Origin: Pedobacter rhodius
GTDB taxonomy: Bacteria > Bacteroidota > Bacteroidia > Sphingobacteriales > Sphingobacteriaceae
Assembly: GCF_027213645.1 (NCBI RefSeq)
Contig: NZ_JAPWGL010000001.1
Coordinates: 124,001 to 188,000 of the forward strand
DNA length: 64,000 bases
Direction: 5' to 3'
This document shows positions 17,368 through 26,843 of this stretch, piece by piece. The translations under genes and the position numbers were made by a program. The notes below the pieces were generated by a model that ran no database searches, was not told where the DNA came from, and saw nothing but the letters and a program-made list of their open reading frames with translations. How positions within the stretch are numbered: the first letter of the stretch is position 1; each line of letters begins with the position of its first letter.

Positions 17368-18132
17368 TTAAGCTGCTTTTTTTTTACTAAAATTCAGGTA
17401 TCTTTCTTTAAGCCAATATTTTAACTTATCGTATAAGTATAAACCAAAGTTATGATGGATCCACTTGTATTTATAATAAGCAAAACCTTCCAGTACCAAA
17501 TTGTTGTTCGCAGAGATTTTTTCTGATGATAAAGTTTTGCTACCTAAATGAGTTACCTTAGCGGATTTTACCATTGCATTTTTGAGTTGATTGTATTTTA
17601 AAGTTAGCCGGTAATCATCATCGGCATACCAGAATTTAAATCGTTCGTCAAACTGTCCCGTTATATTAATGATAGATTTTTTAATCAAAAAACACCAACC
17701 TGTAAAATTTATTCCATTTATAAAACCATAATTAATTTCTTCAAAATTATATGGCTGGTCACCGTGAAATACTGGACAGTAGGGGCACAAGCAGACCAGT
17801 TCAGGATCTTTATTCATCGCATTAATAAGTGATGTTGCCCAACCTTCGTGAAAAATTAAATCATTATTGCAAAAACAAATAAGATTACTGGTGCTAAATT
17901 TTGCGCCTATATTCAGAAATTTATGAAATCCAAATTTTTCTTTTGGGTATAATGTGCTTGTGTTTTTATATTGAAAAGGTTCAATTTCTCTATTTGATTC
18001 AATTACCAAAATATTGAATTTAATTTGCTCTGGATCTTCGGACCTTAATAGTGTATTTATTGTTTGCTCTGTAAACTGTTTCAGTTTCTCGTTTTTCGTA
18101 TAGCTTAGAATGATTATATCAATATTAATCAT
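17368..18132 (-). CDS. Glycosyltransferase family 2
   Basis: 254 aa GT2 with IDIIILSYTKNEKLKQFTEQ at the start, GFHKFLNIGAKFSTSNLICF and CNNDLIFHEGW (N-D in place of a canonical DxD). The phrase GFINGINFTGWCFLIKKSII and the acidic KFWYADDDYRLTLK are typical of rhamnosyltransferase-like GT2s. It overlaps the methyltransferase gene upstream by 4 bp. Confidence 0.85.
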   Translation of the reverse strand: MINIDIIILSYTKNEKLKQFTEQTINTLLRSEDPEQIKFNILVIESNREIEPFQYKNTSTLYPKEKFGFHKFLNIGAKFSTSNLICFCNNDLIFHEGWATSLINAMNKDPELVCLCPYCPVFHGDQPYNFEEINYGFINGINFTGWCFLIKKSIINITGQFDERFKFWYADDDYRLTLKYNQLKNAMVKSAKVTHLGSKTLSSEKISANNNLVLEGFAYYKYKWIHHNFGLYLYDKLKYWLKERYLNFSKKKAA

Positions 18133-18797
18133 TGTATTTTTACAACTGTAGCAAATTGTTGATATTCAGTATCTTCAAATTTATTTGTAAAGATTTTTAA
18201 AAATCTGAGGGCTAAAGAAAATTTTTCTGAGATCGATTTATTGATTCCCTCGTGCAAAATAATTTTATATCCTGCATTTTTATATAGAGAAATAATACTT
18301 TTTTTTGTGAAAAACCTTAAATGTGTACGATCCATTATTCCTGCATCTTGGTATTCAAATTCACCCAAATAAAATAGCCGGTATAAATAAGGAGCATGTC
18401 TGAGATTTGGAATTGAACTAACTATTACTCCGTTATCTTTTAAAAAAGATTTTACATACAATAATATTTTTTCTGGTTCTACGAAGTGTTCTAATACGTC
18501 ATTAAAAACAATACAATCAAAATGTTGCAGCGGCAAATCGTAATCAGTAGTAAAAACCGCATTATCAAAAAAGTCTAAATGTTCCTTAGCTGAATTAATA
18601 AATCTCGAATCAGGTTCAATTCCCCAGTATCTGCATTGAATATTTTCTTTAATCATTGCGCCAAAAGATCCATCTCCACAACCTATTTCTAAAATGTTTT
18701 TAGCATTTGTAGGAATGTATTTAATCATCTCATGCCTTTCGTGCTGATAGTAATTAGAATCTTTATGTAAATATTGCGCTTTATTATACATCAACAA
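18129..18797 (-). CDS. Class I SAM-dependent methyltransferase
   Basis: 222 aa. Motif I is NILEIGCGDGSFGAMI (about residues 34-49), then YWGIEPDSRFINSA and the motif IV region DCIVFNDVLEHFVEPEKILL. This is the Methyltransf_11/23 fold common in polysaccharide loci; a small-molecule or sugar acceptor is expected. It overlaps the GT2 genes on both sides (4 bp and 14 bp), which points to translational coupling. Confidence 0.88.
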   Translation of the reverse strand: MLMYNKAQYLHKDSNYYQHERHEMIKYIPTNAKNILEIGCGDGSFGAMIKENIQCRYWGIEPDSRFINSAKEHLDFFDNAVFTTDYDLPLQHFDCIVFNDVLEHFVEPEKILLYVKSFLKDNGVIVSSIPNLRHAPYLYRLFYLGEFEYQDAGIMDRTHLRFFTKKSIISLYKNAGYKIILHEGINKSISEKFSLALRFLKIFTNKFEDTEYQQFATVVKIQ

Positions 18798-19668
18798 TGA
18801 AATTCTTATCAGACTGAAGTTCTGTTTCTTCTAAAGTTCTGTAAAGGGTAGGATAAACCTCAGAAAAATTTATGAATTGATTTTTTTGACTTTGATTTTT
18901 TTTGTAAAAAATCTTACCAATTTTGATTTTTAATTTACTGTAAATGGAAATGTTACTGCTGTCTCCCTTATATTCGTAAGCCAGACTTCCAATTTTCCCT
19001 TCTCTTTTTAAAGTCTCTTTCGATACTTTAGATGTAATATTACCCGGTGTGTTTACGCCCATAACTGTATAGCCAGTGTAATATGCTATTTTACATTGCA
19101 GATAACTGGCTCTCAATGAAAATTCCCAGTCCATCATTACGAATTGCGTGTTAAAGAGTCCAATTTTTGACAGGGAACTACGCCTTATAAGGAGATAAAC
19201 ATCACTAAAACTAAAACTTTTTGTAACGCCTTTTCTCCATTGAATAAACTCGTTCAATCTTGTGTTTTTATTTAGAGTTATCGGATTGTTTAAATCAGCA
19301 GTTAATGAATTAGATATACATAAGTCATAATCAGGATTCTGAAACATAAAATCAGCACATCTTCTTATCGCATTATATTCAAAAACATCATCATCGATGA
19401 TTTTCTTAATTAGTACCCCCCTTGCCAAAAGCATTGCTTTATTCCATCCATGGGCTTGATTTTCATCAGTTTCAGATATGTATTGGTGTATCTTATTTTC
19501 TTTAAACAATTTTTGTAAATATTCTTTTGATCCATCTGAACTATTTCCATCAATAACAACGATTTCCTCGTTTGGATGTACGTTCTGGATTAAGTGATTA
19601 AGTGTAATTTTTAAAAAATGAAGCCTATTTTTACTCGAAATAATATAAGAAAGGTCGTATTCAGACAT
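18784..19668 (-). CDS. Glycosyltransferase family 2
   Basis: 294 aa GT2: DLSYIISSKNRLHFLKITLN, EIVVIDGNSSDGSKEYLQKL, and NQAHGWNKAMLLARGVLIKK followed by IIDDDVFEYNAI at the metal-site position. WcaE-like GT2s share the Q-A/G-x-x-x-A-x-N/K-A pattern. It overlaps the methyltransferase by 14 bp and follows a GT-B gene after 10 bp. Confidence 0.88.
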   Translation of the reverse strand: MSEYDLSYIISSKNRLHFLKITLNHLIQNVHPNEEIVVIDGNSSDGSKEYLQKLFKENKIHQYISETDENQAHGWNKAMLLARGVLIKKIIDDDVFEYNAIRRCADFMFQNPDYDLCISNSLTADLNNPITLNKNTRLNEFIQWRKGVTKSFSFSDVYLLIRRSSLSKIGLFNTQFVMMDWEFSLRASYLQCKIAYYTGYTVMGVNTPGNITSKVSKETLKREGKIGSLAYEYKGDSSNISIYSKLKIKIGKIFYKKNQSQKNQFINFSEVYPTLYRTLEETELQSDKNFIVDV

Positions 19669-19678
19669 TTGAAAGATG

Positions 19679-20863
19679 TTATTTTATTAGATGGGTAATA
19701 AAATGCGTAATTTGTTCGCTGGGGTTTAACACTTTTTCATAAAATTCTAAGCAATCTACTTTATTAACCAGTTTCAAGCTATGTGATTTAATGTGATATG
19801 ATAAACTTTTTTTTTGAGTTATCAACGCACCAATTTTATATTGCATCAGTAGGTTCCTATACGTCGTACATTCAGAAAGTAATGTTGGTAAACCAGCTAA
19901 CATGTAGGTAGATAATTTTCCCGAAGCCAATCCAATTTCACTAATATTTTTTCCAGTAAATAGTCCATCATCTGGTCTATAAATAGTGATTCCATAATTG
20001 AAACACTGTAAAAATGAATTATAATCACCATAATTTTCAAATAATTCATCATGTAGTACAAGGTTAGCTCCATTCTCCCTAAGCTCAAAGAGTTTTGTAT
20101 GAATGGGATCATTTCTATCAAATTTATTTTTATTGTGTATTAAAATAAATGTATTTTCTGGTAATCCTTCTTCTATGGCATTTATTATGGAATCTAAGCC
20201 AGACCATAAAGATACACTGCCTGAATGTACATATACGATATCAGTATCCTTTAATCCAAAATTACTTCTTTGGTATTTTTTTGCAGCTGAATTATTAATT
20301 ATGATAGGAGAAACTGGAACATAGAACCAATTAGTGAAGCTGGGTTTTATATTATTTTCTGTCGCTAATAATTTTTTTCTTTCAGCATCTTGTATAATAA
20401 TGGATGTTAAATTGCGGCTATAAAAAATCTCTTTCTTTTTTACTTTTAATATTTTTGTATGTTGTTTTATTTCGTCTAAAAAGAATATTTCGAATGAACA
20501 ATAATGAATTTTTATATTACTTAAGAACGTACTAATCCTACCTGCCATTACCAATCCGAAAGCATCTACGGCCAATAGATTTTTAATTTTATTTTTTTTA
20601 ATAAACTTAATAGCTGACCAAAAAAGATAGATGTATTTAAAGATATAATCTGGTCTGCGTGGTAAAAATAAACCTTTAGGTAAATCTGCATAACTGGTTA
20701 AGTTTAACTCATAAGGAATAGGGGTTTGCTGAAAACCACAAAATAAAATAACCCTTATACCCCGCTCATTTAATACTTTAATAATTGAATACAATGTTGG
20801 ATTAGTGAAAGTATCCGAATTCAAAGTAACAATACCAACCATTATAGGGTTTCTAGCGTACAA
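19679..20863 (-). CDS. GT-B fold glycosyltransferase
   Basis: 394 aa with a GT-B layout. The N-terminal domain holds MVGIVTLNSDTFTNPTLYSI and KKNKIKNLLAVDAFGLVMAG. The C-terminal domain holds DTDIVYVHSGSVSLWSGLDS and IGLASGKLSTYMLAGLPTLL, the last being the donor-binding region with lysine and serine in common positions. The family is not resolved (GT4-like). The start ATG at 20863 follows a spacer of about 50 bp, longer than most in this operon. Confidence 0.72.
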   Translation of the reverse strand: MYARNPIMVGIVTLNSDTFTNPTLYSIIKVLNERGIRVILFCGFQQTPIPYELNLTSYADLPKGLFLPRRPDYIFKYIYLFWSAIKFIKKNKIKNLLAVDAFGLVMAGRISTFLSNIKIHYCSFEIFFLDEIKQHTKILKVKKKEIFYSRNLTSIIIQDAERKKLLATENNIKPSFTNWFYVPVSPIIINNSAAKKYQRSNFGLKDTDIVYVHSGSVSLWSGLDSIINAIEEGLPENTFILIHNKNKFDRNDPIHTKLFELRENGANLVLHDELFENYGDYNSFLQCFNYGITIYRPDDGLFTGKNISEIGLASGKLSTYMLAGLPTLLSECTTYRNLLMQYKIGALITQKKSLSYHIKSHSLKLVNKVDCLEFYEKVLNPSEQITHFITHLIK

Positions 20864-20915
20864 TTAGACAGTTTTAGAATCAACTTAATATTGATAAGAA
20901 AGTTTTTAGTAATAT

Positions 20916-21821
20916 TTAATCATTACTTGGTTTTTGACTTCTTGTTTTAAATCTTCTATAATACATTCTAAGTATGTTTGTGCTTTGTACCCGAAAATCT
21001 TTTTTTGAAAATGAATATGTCTTTTTTGAAGGCAAAAGGAAATAAAATATTGCAATGAAGTAATAATAAATTCCTGTGAGAAAATTATTGCATTCAAAAA
21101 AACGCGTAGCAACAGCCAACATATGTTTACTATAAATGTTATCGCCGCAAAATTTTAAAATATCTTTTCGGTAATTTCGAAATAAAAATGCCCAACCCTC
21201 AGCTACAGCCATTCTATCTTCCGTCATAGAATTATCATCGCCATAAACCATGGCCATCTGTAACAGATTAACTTTAAAGGGGAATAATTTGGCCATTCTG
21301 AAACAAAAATCATCATCCTGACAAATTTTATATTTAAGGTCGAAACCTCCAGCTGCAACCACTGCTTCTTTTTTGGCTGTAATCGTTATCATTGAAGATA
21401 GAAAACCTTGATTGAGTACTTCAGCATATTTTTGATTGCCTTCTAAAGTCCATAATGGTCCATTTACCAAATTGCAATAAGCAAATTTGATGTGTGGATT
21501 ATCCTTATATATTCTGCTCATTTCTGCTAAATATTCTGGATTCCAAATGTCATCACTATCCAAAAAGCCAAGATGATCATATTTAGCATGAGCAACTCCC
21601 GTATTCAAAGCAGCATTTTGACCTTTATTTACGCTATGCCTGATCAACTTTATCCTCTTATCATTAATTTGTTCTATTATAGCTATACTATTGTCGGTAG
21701 AGCAATCATCAACGACCAGTATTTCAAAATGTTGATCGGTTTGATTCAAGATGCTATCTATTGCTCTTTTTATAAGCTTTTCCCTATTATAACAAGTAAT
21801 TATGCAAGAGTAGTAAATCAT
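20916..21821 (-). CDS. Glycosyltransferase family 2
   Basis: 301 aa GT2: YYSCIITCYNREKLIKRAID, ILVVDDCSTDNSIAIIEQ, GQNAALNTGVAHAKYDHLGF and LDSDDIWNPEYL (metal site). FDLKYKICQDDDFCFRMAKL supplies the catalytic acidic cluster further on. The C-terminal 90 residues contain a hydrophobic amphipathic stretch (YFIAIFYFLLPS) that may touch the membrane. It abuts the next GT2 gene with no spacer (stop of that gene at 21822 precedes this start at 21821). Confidence 0.9.
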   Translation of the reverse strand: MIYYSCIITCYNREKLIKRAIDSILNQTDQHFEILVVDDCSTDNSIAIIEQINDKRIKLIRHSVNKGQNAALNTGVAHAKYDHLGFLDSDDIWNPEYLAEMSRIYKDNPHIKFAYCNLVNGPLWTLEGNQKYAEVLNQGFLSSMITITAKKEAVVAAGGFDLKYKICQDDDFCFRMAKLFPFKVNLLQMAMVYGDDNSMTEDRMAVAEGWAFLFRNYRKDILKFCGDNIYSKHMLAVATRFFECNNFLTGIYYYFIAIFYFLLPSKKTYSFSKKDFRVQSTNILRMYYRRFKTRSQKPSND

Positions 21822-22838
21822 TTAAACAGGGGTATATTGTTTAAACCAGATTTTCGCTCGTTGTTTAAAAGAGAGTTGAGAAAATTTAAAAAAATAACTT
21901 TGTTTATATTTCAAATAAAGTTTGTTTTTGGCATTAGCATAAACATTAAGAATTATATCTGTTTTTTTTGCAATTTCCTGTTCAAAAACTTCTGAATTCA
22001 GAATTTTAATTTCATTATTAATGATTGATAATTTTTGCAGCATGGAACAGATTTCCTCAAAATGATTTACTTGATTTAAACTAACACCATTTTGGAAAAA
22101 GATATAAAGCAGATCAATTTGTGCAGAAGTTAAAGGAAACATTCCCAAAAGACGTTTTTTTATTTTTTCATCAGTTTGTTGTTGAATTTTAGAGAATCTG
22201 CTTGCAATCTGTTGATTTGAAATTCTGTAATTAAGTAAAACTTCATCATAGTTAGCACCTTTCAAAATCAGTAAAGCCCTGCTCCATAAGTCATAGTCTT
22301 CCACATGCTTAAATTCTTCCCGGTACCAGAGGTTATGCTTTACAAATTCATCTTTTCGCATCATGACAGTCGGGTGGGCAAATGGGCTTCCAAAAAAGAG
22401 CATTACCTTTAGCGCTTCATGCTTTAGTGGCATGAGGTAGCAATCTGTACCGTAACCTGCAGCATTAACGATTTGAAAATGAGAACCCAGAATTGCGATT
22501 TCAGGATTTTGCTTTAGAAAATCATATTGTTGTTGTAATCGGGTAGGAAGAGAAATGTCATCAGCATCCATTCTGGCAATAAATTCTCCCTTTGCCAATT
22601 TAAATCCTTCATTTAACGAAGCGACAATACCTTGATTAGTATCTTTTTTAATATAAACAATTCGATTGTCATTAAAACTTTTTACAATTTTCTCAGTCTG
22701 ATCTGTAGAACCATCGTTAACAATTAAAAGTTCAAAATTTTTGAAAGTCTGAACAAGTATGCTTTCAATAGCGACCTTTAAATAAGGTTCTCCATTATAA
22801 ACAGGTAATAATACGGTTATTTTAGGCGTGTTTTTCAG
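21822..22838 (-). CDS. Glycosyltransferase family 2 with a non-ATG start
   Basis: The conserved GT2 core is only complete if the gene begins upstream of any ATG/GTG/TTG. Reading in frame from 22838 gives L-K-N-T, then PKITVLLPVYNGEPYLKVAI, ELLIVNDGSTDQT, GIVASLNEGFKLAKGEFIAR and MDADDISLPTRL. An in-frame TAA lies at 22842-22844, so translation must start within the few codons before PKITVLLP; CTG at 22838 is the most likely (338 aa), with ATA as an alternative. Starting at the TTG at 22598 would delete the first Rossmann half, including VNDGSTD. Either a CTG initiator is used or an ATG was lost. Family assignment is firm. Confidence 0.8.
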   Translation of the reverse strand: MKNTPKITVLLPVYNGEPYLKVAIESILVQTFKNFELLIVNDGSTDQTEKIVKSFNDNRIVYIKKDTNQGIVASLNEGFKLAKGEFIARMDADDISLPTRLQQQYDFLKQNPEIAILGSHFQIVNAAGYGTDCYLMPLKHEALKVMLFFGSPFAHPTVMMRKDEFVKHNLWYREEFKHVEDYDLWSRALLILKGANYDEVLLNYRISNQQIASRFSKIQQQTDEKIKKRLLGMFPLTSAQIDLLYIFFQNGVSLNQVNHFEEICSMLQKLSIINNEIKILNSEVFEQEIAKKTDIILNVYANAKNKLYLKYKQSYFFKFSQLSFKQRAKIWFKQYTPV

Positions 22839-22882
22839 ATTTTAGTTGATTGGGCTTATTTCATTATGTCGCGGGATGAATT

Positions 22883-23986
22883 TTATTGATGAGCCATGAA
22901 ATGATGAAGAATTTTTTTTGCAGCCGTTCCATCTCCAAATGGATTAGTCATTTTGACCATTTTCGAATAAAGCACCTTATTTTCTATTAGTTCAATAGTA
23001 GCTTCTATTATTTTATTTTTATTAGCACCGACGAGTAGCGCTGTTCCGTTCTCTATAGCTTCTTGTCTTTCAGTGGTATCTCTTAAAACTAAAACTGGTT
23101 TACCTAAGCTAGGCGCTTCTTCTTGAATTCCACCAGAATCGGTTAAAATTAAATATGAACATTCCATTAAATAAACAAAGTCGAAATAATTTAATGGGGC
23201 AAGTAAATGTACATTTTTTATGTCATTTAACAATCTAAATACTGGTTCTTGTACATTGGGGTTAAGGTGAACTGAGAATATATAGGTTATTTCTGGATAA
23301 CGCTCCGCAAGTTCTTTAATAGCGTAACAAATACTATCAAACCTATCTCCAAAGTTTTCTCTTCTATGACATGTTATTAAAATAACTTTCCCTTTATTAT
23401 ATGATAAATTGATTGAGTTTATAGGTTGTTGTTTTAACTTTTTAAGTGTAAAGAATAAGGCATCAATACTTGTATTTCCTGTAATAATAATTTTATCGTT
23501 TTTTATTCCTTCATTTAACAGGTTTTGCCTAGCCATAACTGTGGGCGCAAAATGTATATCTGCAATTCTGGAAATTAATACTCTATTAAATTCTTCAGGA
23601 AATGGTGAATTAATATCAAAAGTTCTTAATCCAGCCTCGATATGTGCAACTTTTATCTTCAAATAAAATGCGACGGTAGTCGCCACCATCGCGGTGGTTG
23701 TATCACCCTGTACGAAAATTAAATCAGGTTTTATTTCTTCAATATAGTCTCCCAATTTTTCAAACATTTTACCCACTGTATTGCTTAATTTTTGATTTGG
23801 ACTCATGGCGTAAAGGTTCGCGTCAATCTGTATATTGAAAAAATCAAATATCGGAATAACCATTTGCTGATGTTGTCCTGTAAAGCAAATATTTATAGAA
23901 AAGTATTCATTTTTAACAAATTGTCGGATTACGGGTGCCATCTTAATAGCTTCAGGCCTGGTACCGAAAATGAATGAGATCTTCAT
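22883..23986 (-). CDS. wecB: UDP-N-acetylglucosamine 2-epimerase (non-hydrolysing)
   Basis: Interconverts UDP-GlcNAc and UDP-ManNAc, supplying ManNAc or derivatives for the polysaccharide. The 367 aa length is standard. Motifs: FGTRPEAIKMAPVI at the N-terminus, CFTGQHQQMVIPIF, IFVQGDTTTAMVATTVAFYL, KVAHIEAGLRTFDINSPFPE, and CHRRENFGDR with LTDSGGIQEEAPSLGKPVLV in the C-terminal domain. It overlaps the GT32 gene by 4 bp. No ManNAc dehydrogenase (wecC) is seen, so ManNAc itself, or a product made elsewhere, would be used. Confidence 0.95.
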   Translation of the reverse strand: MKISFIFGTRPEAIKMAPVIRQFVKNEYFSINICFTGQHQQMVIPIFDFFNIQIDANLYAMSPNQKLSNTVGKMFEKLGDYIEEIKPDLIFVQGDTTTAMVATTVAFYLKIKVAHIEAGLRTFDINSPFPEEFNRVLISRIADIHFAPTVMARQNLLNEGIKNDKIIITGNTSIDALFFTLKKLKQQPINSINLSYNKGKVILITCHRRENFGDRFDSICYAIKELAERYPEITYIFSVHLNPNVQEPVFRLLNDIKNVHLLAPLNYFDFVYLMECSYLILTDSGGIQEEAPSLGKPVLVLRDTTERQEAIENGTALLVGANKNKIIEATIELIENKVLYSKMVKMTNPFGDGTAAKKILHHFMAHQ

Positions 23987-24762
23987 CGGCTAAATTTCAT
24001 TTTCTGAAATGATCTGCTTAGCAATTCTTTAACTAAATAAATAGTTTTAATTTTTTTCGTTATTTCCTTCTGAAAATTTATGTCAGGCATAACTTTAAGA
24101 ATATTATGATATTTTTCTTCATAATAATAAAGACTCATTAAATCTTTATATGCAATATAATGGTCTTCATCCTCCAGCCAAGATCCATTAAAGTGGTGGC
24201 AGGCGTAATTCACAGGTATGTCTATACAGAACGTATCCGATGGATAAATTGCAATTCCTTCGTCAACTAACTGAAGTTGGTTTTTTTCCCTATTAACTTT
24301 GTAATGGGTAACTAGAATATCTGAAACAATACTTGTATTTGGCAATATACTAAACTCATTTTGTTGGTGGTAATAAGCTAAAACAAGTTTTGGCCAGTTA
24401 TGATTTTTTTCGGATGCCCAAACTGCAGTAAATGGAGAACCTTTTAACTCAAATCCAGAAAATGCTTTGTGAGAAAGAAATACATCGAAATTGTATTTAA
24501 TCTCCACATCTGTATCAAGATAAATCCCACCTATATTGTATAATGCATAAGCTCTGACATAATCACTAACAAATGCCCACTTTTTGCTTTCATAGGCTTT
24601 TTTAACATAAAATGGTGCATACTTTAACTCAAAGTTAGATTCATCCCATTTAATGACTTTGTATTCTGGTAGATGCTTTTGCCAACTAGCCATACAAAAT
24701 TCTACAAGCTTATTCTTCTCATTATTCCCAAACCAGCAGTAATGGATTATTTTTGGAATCAT
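23983..24762 (-). CDS. GT32-type capsular polysaccharide glycosyltransferase
   Basis: 259 aa protein of the DXD-sugar (Gly_transf_sug) group: IPKIIHYCWFGNNEKNKLVE, YKVIKWDESNF, AFVSDYVRAYALYNIGGIYL and the metal site DTDVEI. This matches bacterial homologues of mannosyl/galactosyl transferases such as Och1-like and capsule enzymes. It overlaps wecB by 4 bp and the gene before it by 4 bp. Confidence 0.9.
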   Translation of the reverse strand: MIPKIIHYCWFGNNEKNKLVEFCMASWQKHLPEYKVIKWDESNFELKYAPFYVKKAYESKKWAFVSDYVRAYALYNIGGIYLDTDVEIKYNFDVFLSHKAFSGFELKGSPFTAVWASEKNHNWPKLVLAYYHQQNEFSILPNTSIVSDILVTHYKVNREKNQLQLVDEGIAIYPSDTFCIDIPVNYACHHFNGSWLEDEDHYIAYKDLMSLYYYEEKYHNILKVMPDINFQKEITKKIKTIYLVKELLSRSFQKMKFSR

Positions 24763-25493
24763 AATTTAGGCTCTAAAAACATAAAAATACCACTGGTATA
24801 GATTTTTTTCCCTTCTTTTATGATCCAACGATGTTTTGGATGTTTAATATAATTTAGGTTGTCTAAATCAAGCCCAGATAATACCTGTTGAATTTTTTTA
24901 TCTTCTTCAAAATCATCATAAATTAATTCGAGGTGATGGGTTTTGGAAAATTTCTTCGAAATTGTTCCCGTCAGATTTTCTCTATAGAAAGGGTGAAGTT
25001 CTATAACAATTTTGGTTTGCTGTTGCCATGGAAATTGTATAGGATCAAGAAGAATCATTTCTTCGCCTTCGCAGTCGCAAATAATTAGGTCAACTTCATT
25101 TTCCCAGCCCTTAAAAATTTGTTCAGTAGCAGACTCATAAATGTGAAAATTATTAAGATTGTTAGGTTCTATCCAATCAAGAATAAGATGATGACAAGTT
25201 ATATCAGTTTCAAATATATATACCTGATCAGGCTGATAAAAGTAGGAAAGTCCTGCGCTATAGTAACCATAATGACCACCAACAACTAAAATGTTTTTTA
25301 TATTTTTTGATAATAATTTACTCCAAACATTAAATAAGCAGGACTCATATAAACCAAGGACTTCAGGTATCGTGAGGTGTGGTATTAAAGAGTCAGGAAT
25401 TTTTAATCCAGTAAAAGGCCCATAATAAACACTATTCCCAACCATTTCTAAAAGGACTTGTAATTTATGAGTATTTTTTTTGGAAAATTTCAT
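24759..25493 (-). CDS. Methyltransferase-like (Rossmann) protein, FkbM-related
   Basis: 244 aa. A glycine-rich motif NILVVGGHYGYYSAGLSYF (about residues 66-84) followed by VYIFETDITCHHLIL fits a SAM-binding fold, and VDLIICDCEGEEMILLDP occupies the place of the FkbM D-x-E-G signature. KIVIELHPFYR is also reminiscent of FkbM domains. No clear acceptor information. The 4 bp overlaps with wzt and the GT32 gene place it in the same transcript. Could be a methyltransferase or a non-catalytic relative. Confidence 0.6.
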   Translation of the reverse strand: MKFSKKNTHKLQVLLEMVGNSVYYGPFTGLKIPDSLIPHLTIPEVLGLYESCLFNVWSKLLSKNIKNILVVGGHYGYYSAGLSYFYQPDQVYIFETDITCHHLILDWIEPNNLNNFHIYESATEQIFKGWENEVDLIICDCEGEEMILLDPIQFPWQQQTKIVIELHPFYRENLTGTISKKFSKTHHLELIYDDFEEDKKIQQVLSGLDLDNLNYIKHPKHRWIIKEGKKIYTSGIFMFLEPKL

Positions 25494-26755
25494 AACTTAA
25501 TCTCTTTAATTTTTATTTCCGGTAACAAGCTAATTTGTCCAGGCCAACCACCTCTAAATACTCCGCCACGCCTTTTTTCATCATCAAGAATATAAAAACT
25601 AGCATAATTTTCAAAAATTTTATATAAATCCCCGTTTTGACTATTTAAATGTAAATTAATGTGATATTGTCCGTCATTAAATATGTATGGCGGAATAATG
25701 GTGTCGAACTCATAAATTCCAATGTCCAAACTATTAATTTTTTGGTTAATATGATAGGTATTTATACATGTAACCAGTTCTTGCAAAACATTATAAATAG
25801 CAATGCAAAAACCGATATTTGGTTTAGGTGTTTTAACTTTTAAAGAAACCTTAATGATGATTTTTTTTCCATTTATAATATTTTTTATTTCTGCTTCAGA
25901 GGCATCGCAAATTTTCAATTTTTCTAATTTAAAATCGGAATTTTCAAAATGTTCGATATTTACCTTCACAGTGTGGAAATAAGACGATATGACCATGTTG
26001 GCTTTTCCTTCGTTTTTAATTTTTCCATCTTGTAATAAAATTGCTTTTTTACAAAGCGACTTAATTGATGCCATATTATGGCTCACAAACAACACCGTTC
26101 TGCCTTCTCCTTTACTCACGTCGTTCATCTTGCCCAAACATTTTTTCTGAAATTCTGCATCACCCACAGCTAACACCTCATCTACAATTAAAATTTCTGA
26201 TTCGAGGTGAGCGGCCACAGCAAAAGCCAGTCGAACATACATACCCGAACTATAACGTTTCACAGGTGTATCGAGGTAACGTTCAATTCCGGCAAAATCT
26301 ACAATTTCTTCTAATTTTCGTTGAATCTCTTTCTTACGCATGCCTAAAATAGCGCCATTTAAAAAGATATTTTCTCTTCCACTAAGTTCCGGATGAAAAC
26401 CCGTTCCAACTTCCAATAAACTTGCAATACGGCCTTTTCCAGAAATTTTGCCTGTGGTCGGTGCGGTAACTTTACTTAATATTTTAAGTAGGGTACTTTT
26501 GCCTGCCCCGTTCCGGCCAATAATACCAACGGCATCACCTTGTTCAATTTCAAAATTAATGTCCTTTAAACTCCATACAACATTACTTTCGCTTTTGCTG
26601 TGCTGATCATTACTTTCGCCGATTCTTAAAAATGGATCTTCCTTACCCCTTACGCGAGCATACCACCGTTCCAAATCACGACTAATCGTACCTGTACCAA
26701 TTTGCCCCAATTGATAAGCTTTACTTAGGTTTTCTACTTTTATTGCAATGCTCAT
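25490..26755 (-). CDS. wzt: Polysaccharide ABC exporter, ATP-binding protein (Wzt) with C-terminal domain
   Basis: 421 aa. The N-terminal ATPase has Walker A GIIGRNGAGKSTLLKIL (about residues 83-99), signature YSSGMYVRLAFAVAAHL and Walker B ILIVDEVLAVGDAEF, the TagH/Wzt subfamily pattern. From about residue 265 a beta-rich domain follows (KKIIIKVSLKVKTPKPNIGF, then FDTIIPPYIFNDGQYHINLH), corresponding to the Wzt C-terminal carbohydrate-binding domain that recognises the finished, capped chain in O9a-type systems. Its permease partner is at 27332-28222, separated by a repeat-flanked four-helix-bundle gene. Drives export of undecaprenyl-linked glycan across the inner membrane. Confidence 0.93.
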   Translation of the reverse strand: MSIAIKVENLSKAYQLGQIGTGTISRDLERWYARVRGKEDPFLRIGESNDQHSKSESNVVWSLKDINFEIEQGDAVGIIGRNGAGKSTLLKILSKVTAPTTGKISGKGRIASLLEVGTGFHPELSGRENIFLNGAILGMRKKEIQRKLEEIVDFAGIERYLDTPVKRYSSGMYVRLAFAVAAHLESEILIVDEVLAVGDAEFQKKCLGKMNDVSKGEGRTVLFVSHNMASIKSLCKKAILLQDGKIKNEGKANMVISSYFHTVKVNIEHFENSDFKLEKLKICDASEAEIKNIINGKKIIIKVSLKVKTPKPNIGFCIAIYNVLQELVTCINTYHINQKINSLDIGIYEFDTIIPPYIFNDGQYHINLHLNSQNGDLYKIFENYASFYILDDEKRRGGVFRGGWPGQISLLPEIKIKEIKL

Positions 26756-26843
26756 TTGTTGTTCGCGTATGGTTGTTCGTTAAGCGTTTTTCGTTAACCG
26801 TTGTTCGCTTGAAGTTGACCGATAAACGACAGACGAAAACGAT
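26756..26843. repeat. Direct repeat, left copy (TTGTTCGTT / AAACGACAGACG type)
   Basis: Spacer made of TTGTTCG/TTCGTTAA-type units and ending in the core AAACGACAGACG (26824-26835) plus AAAACGATT. The same order and core recur in the same orientation at 27244-27331, so the two copies bracket the four-helix-bundle gene. The plus-strand relatives ACGAACAACGAAC occur before murD and, as coding sequence, in the GT4 at 2576-3961. Confidence 0.85.
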
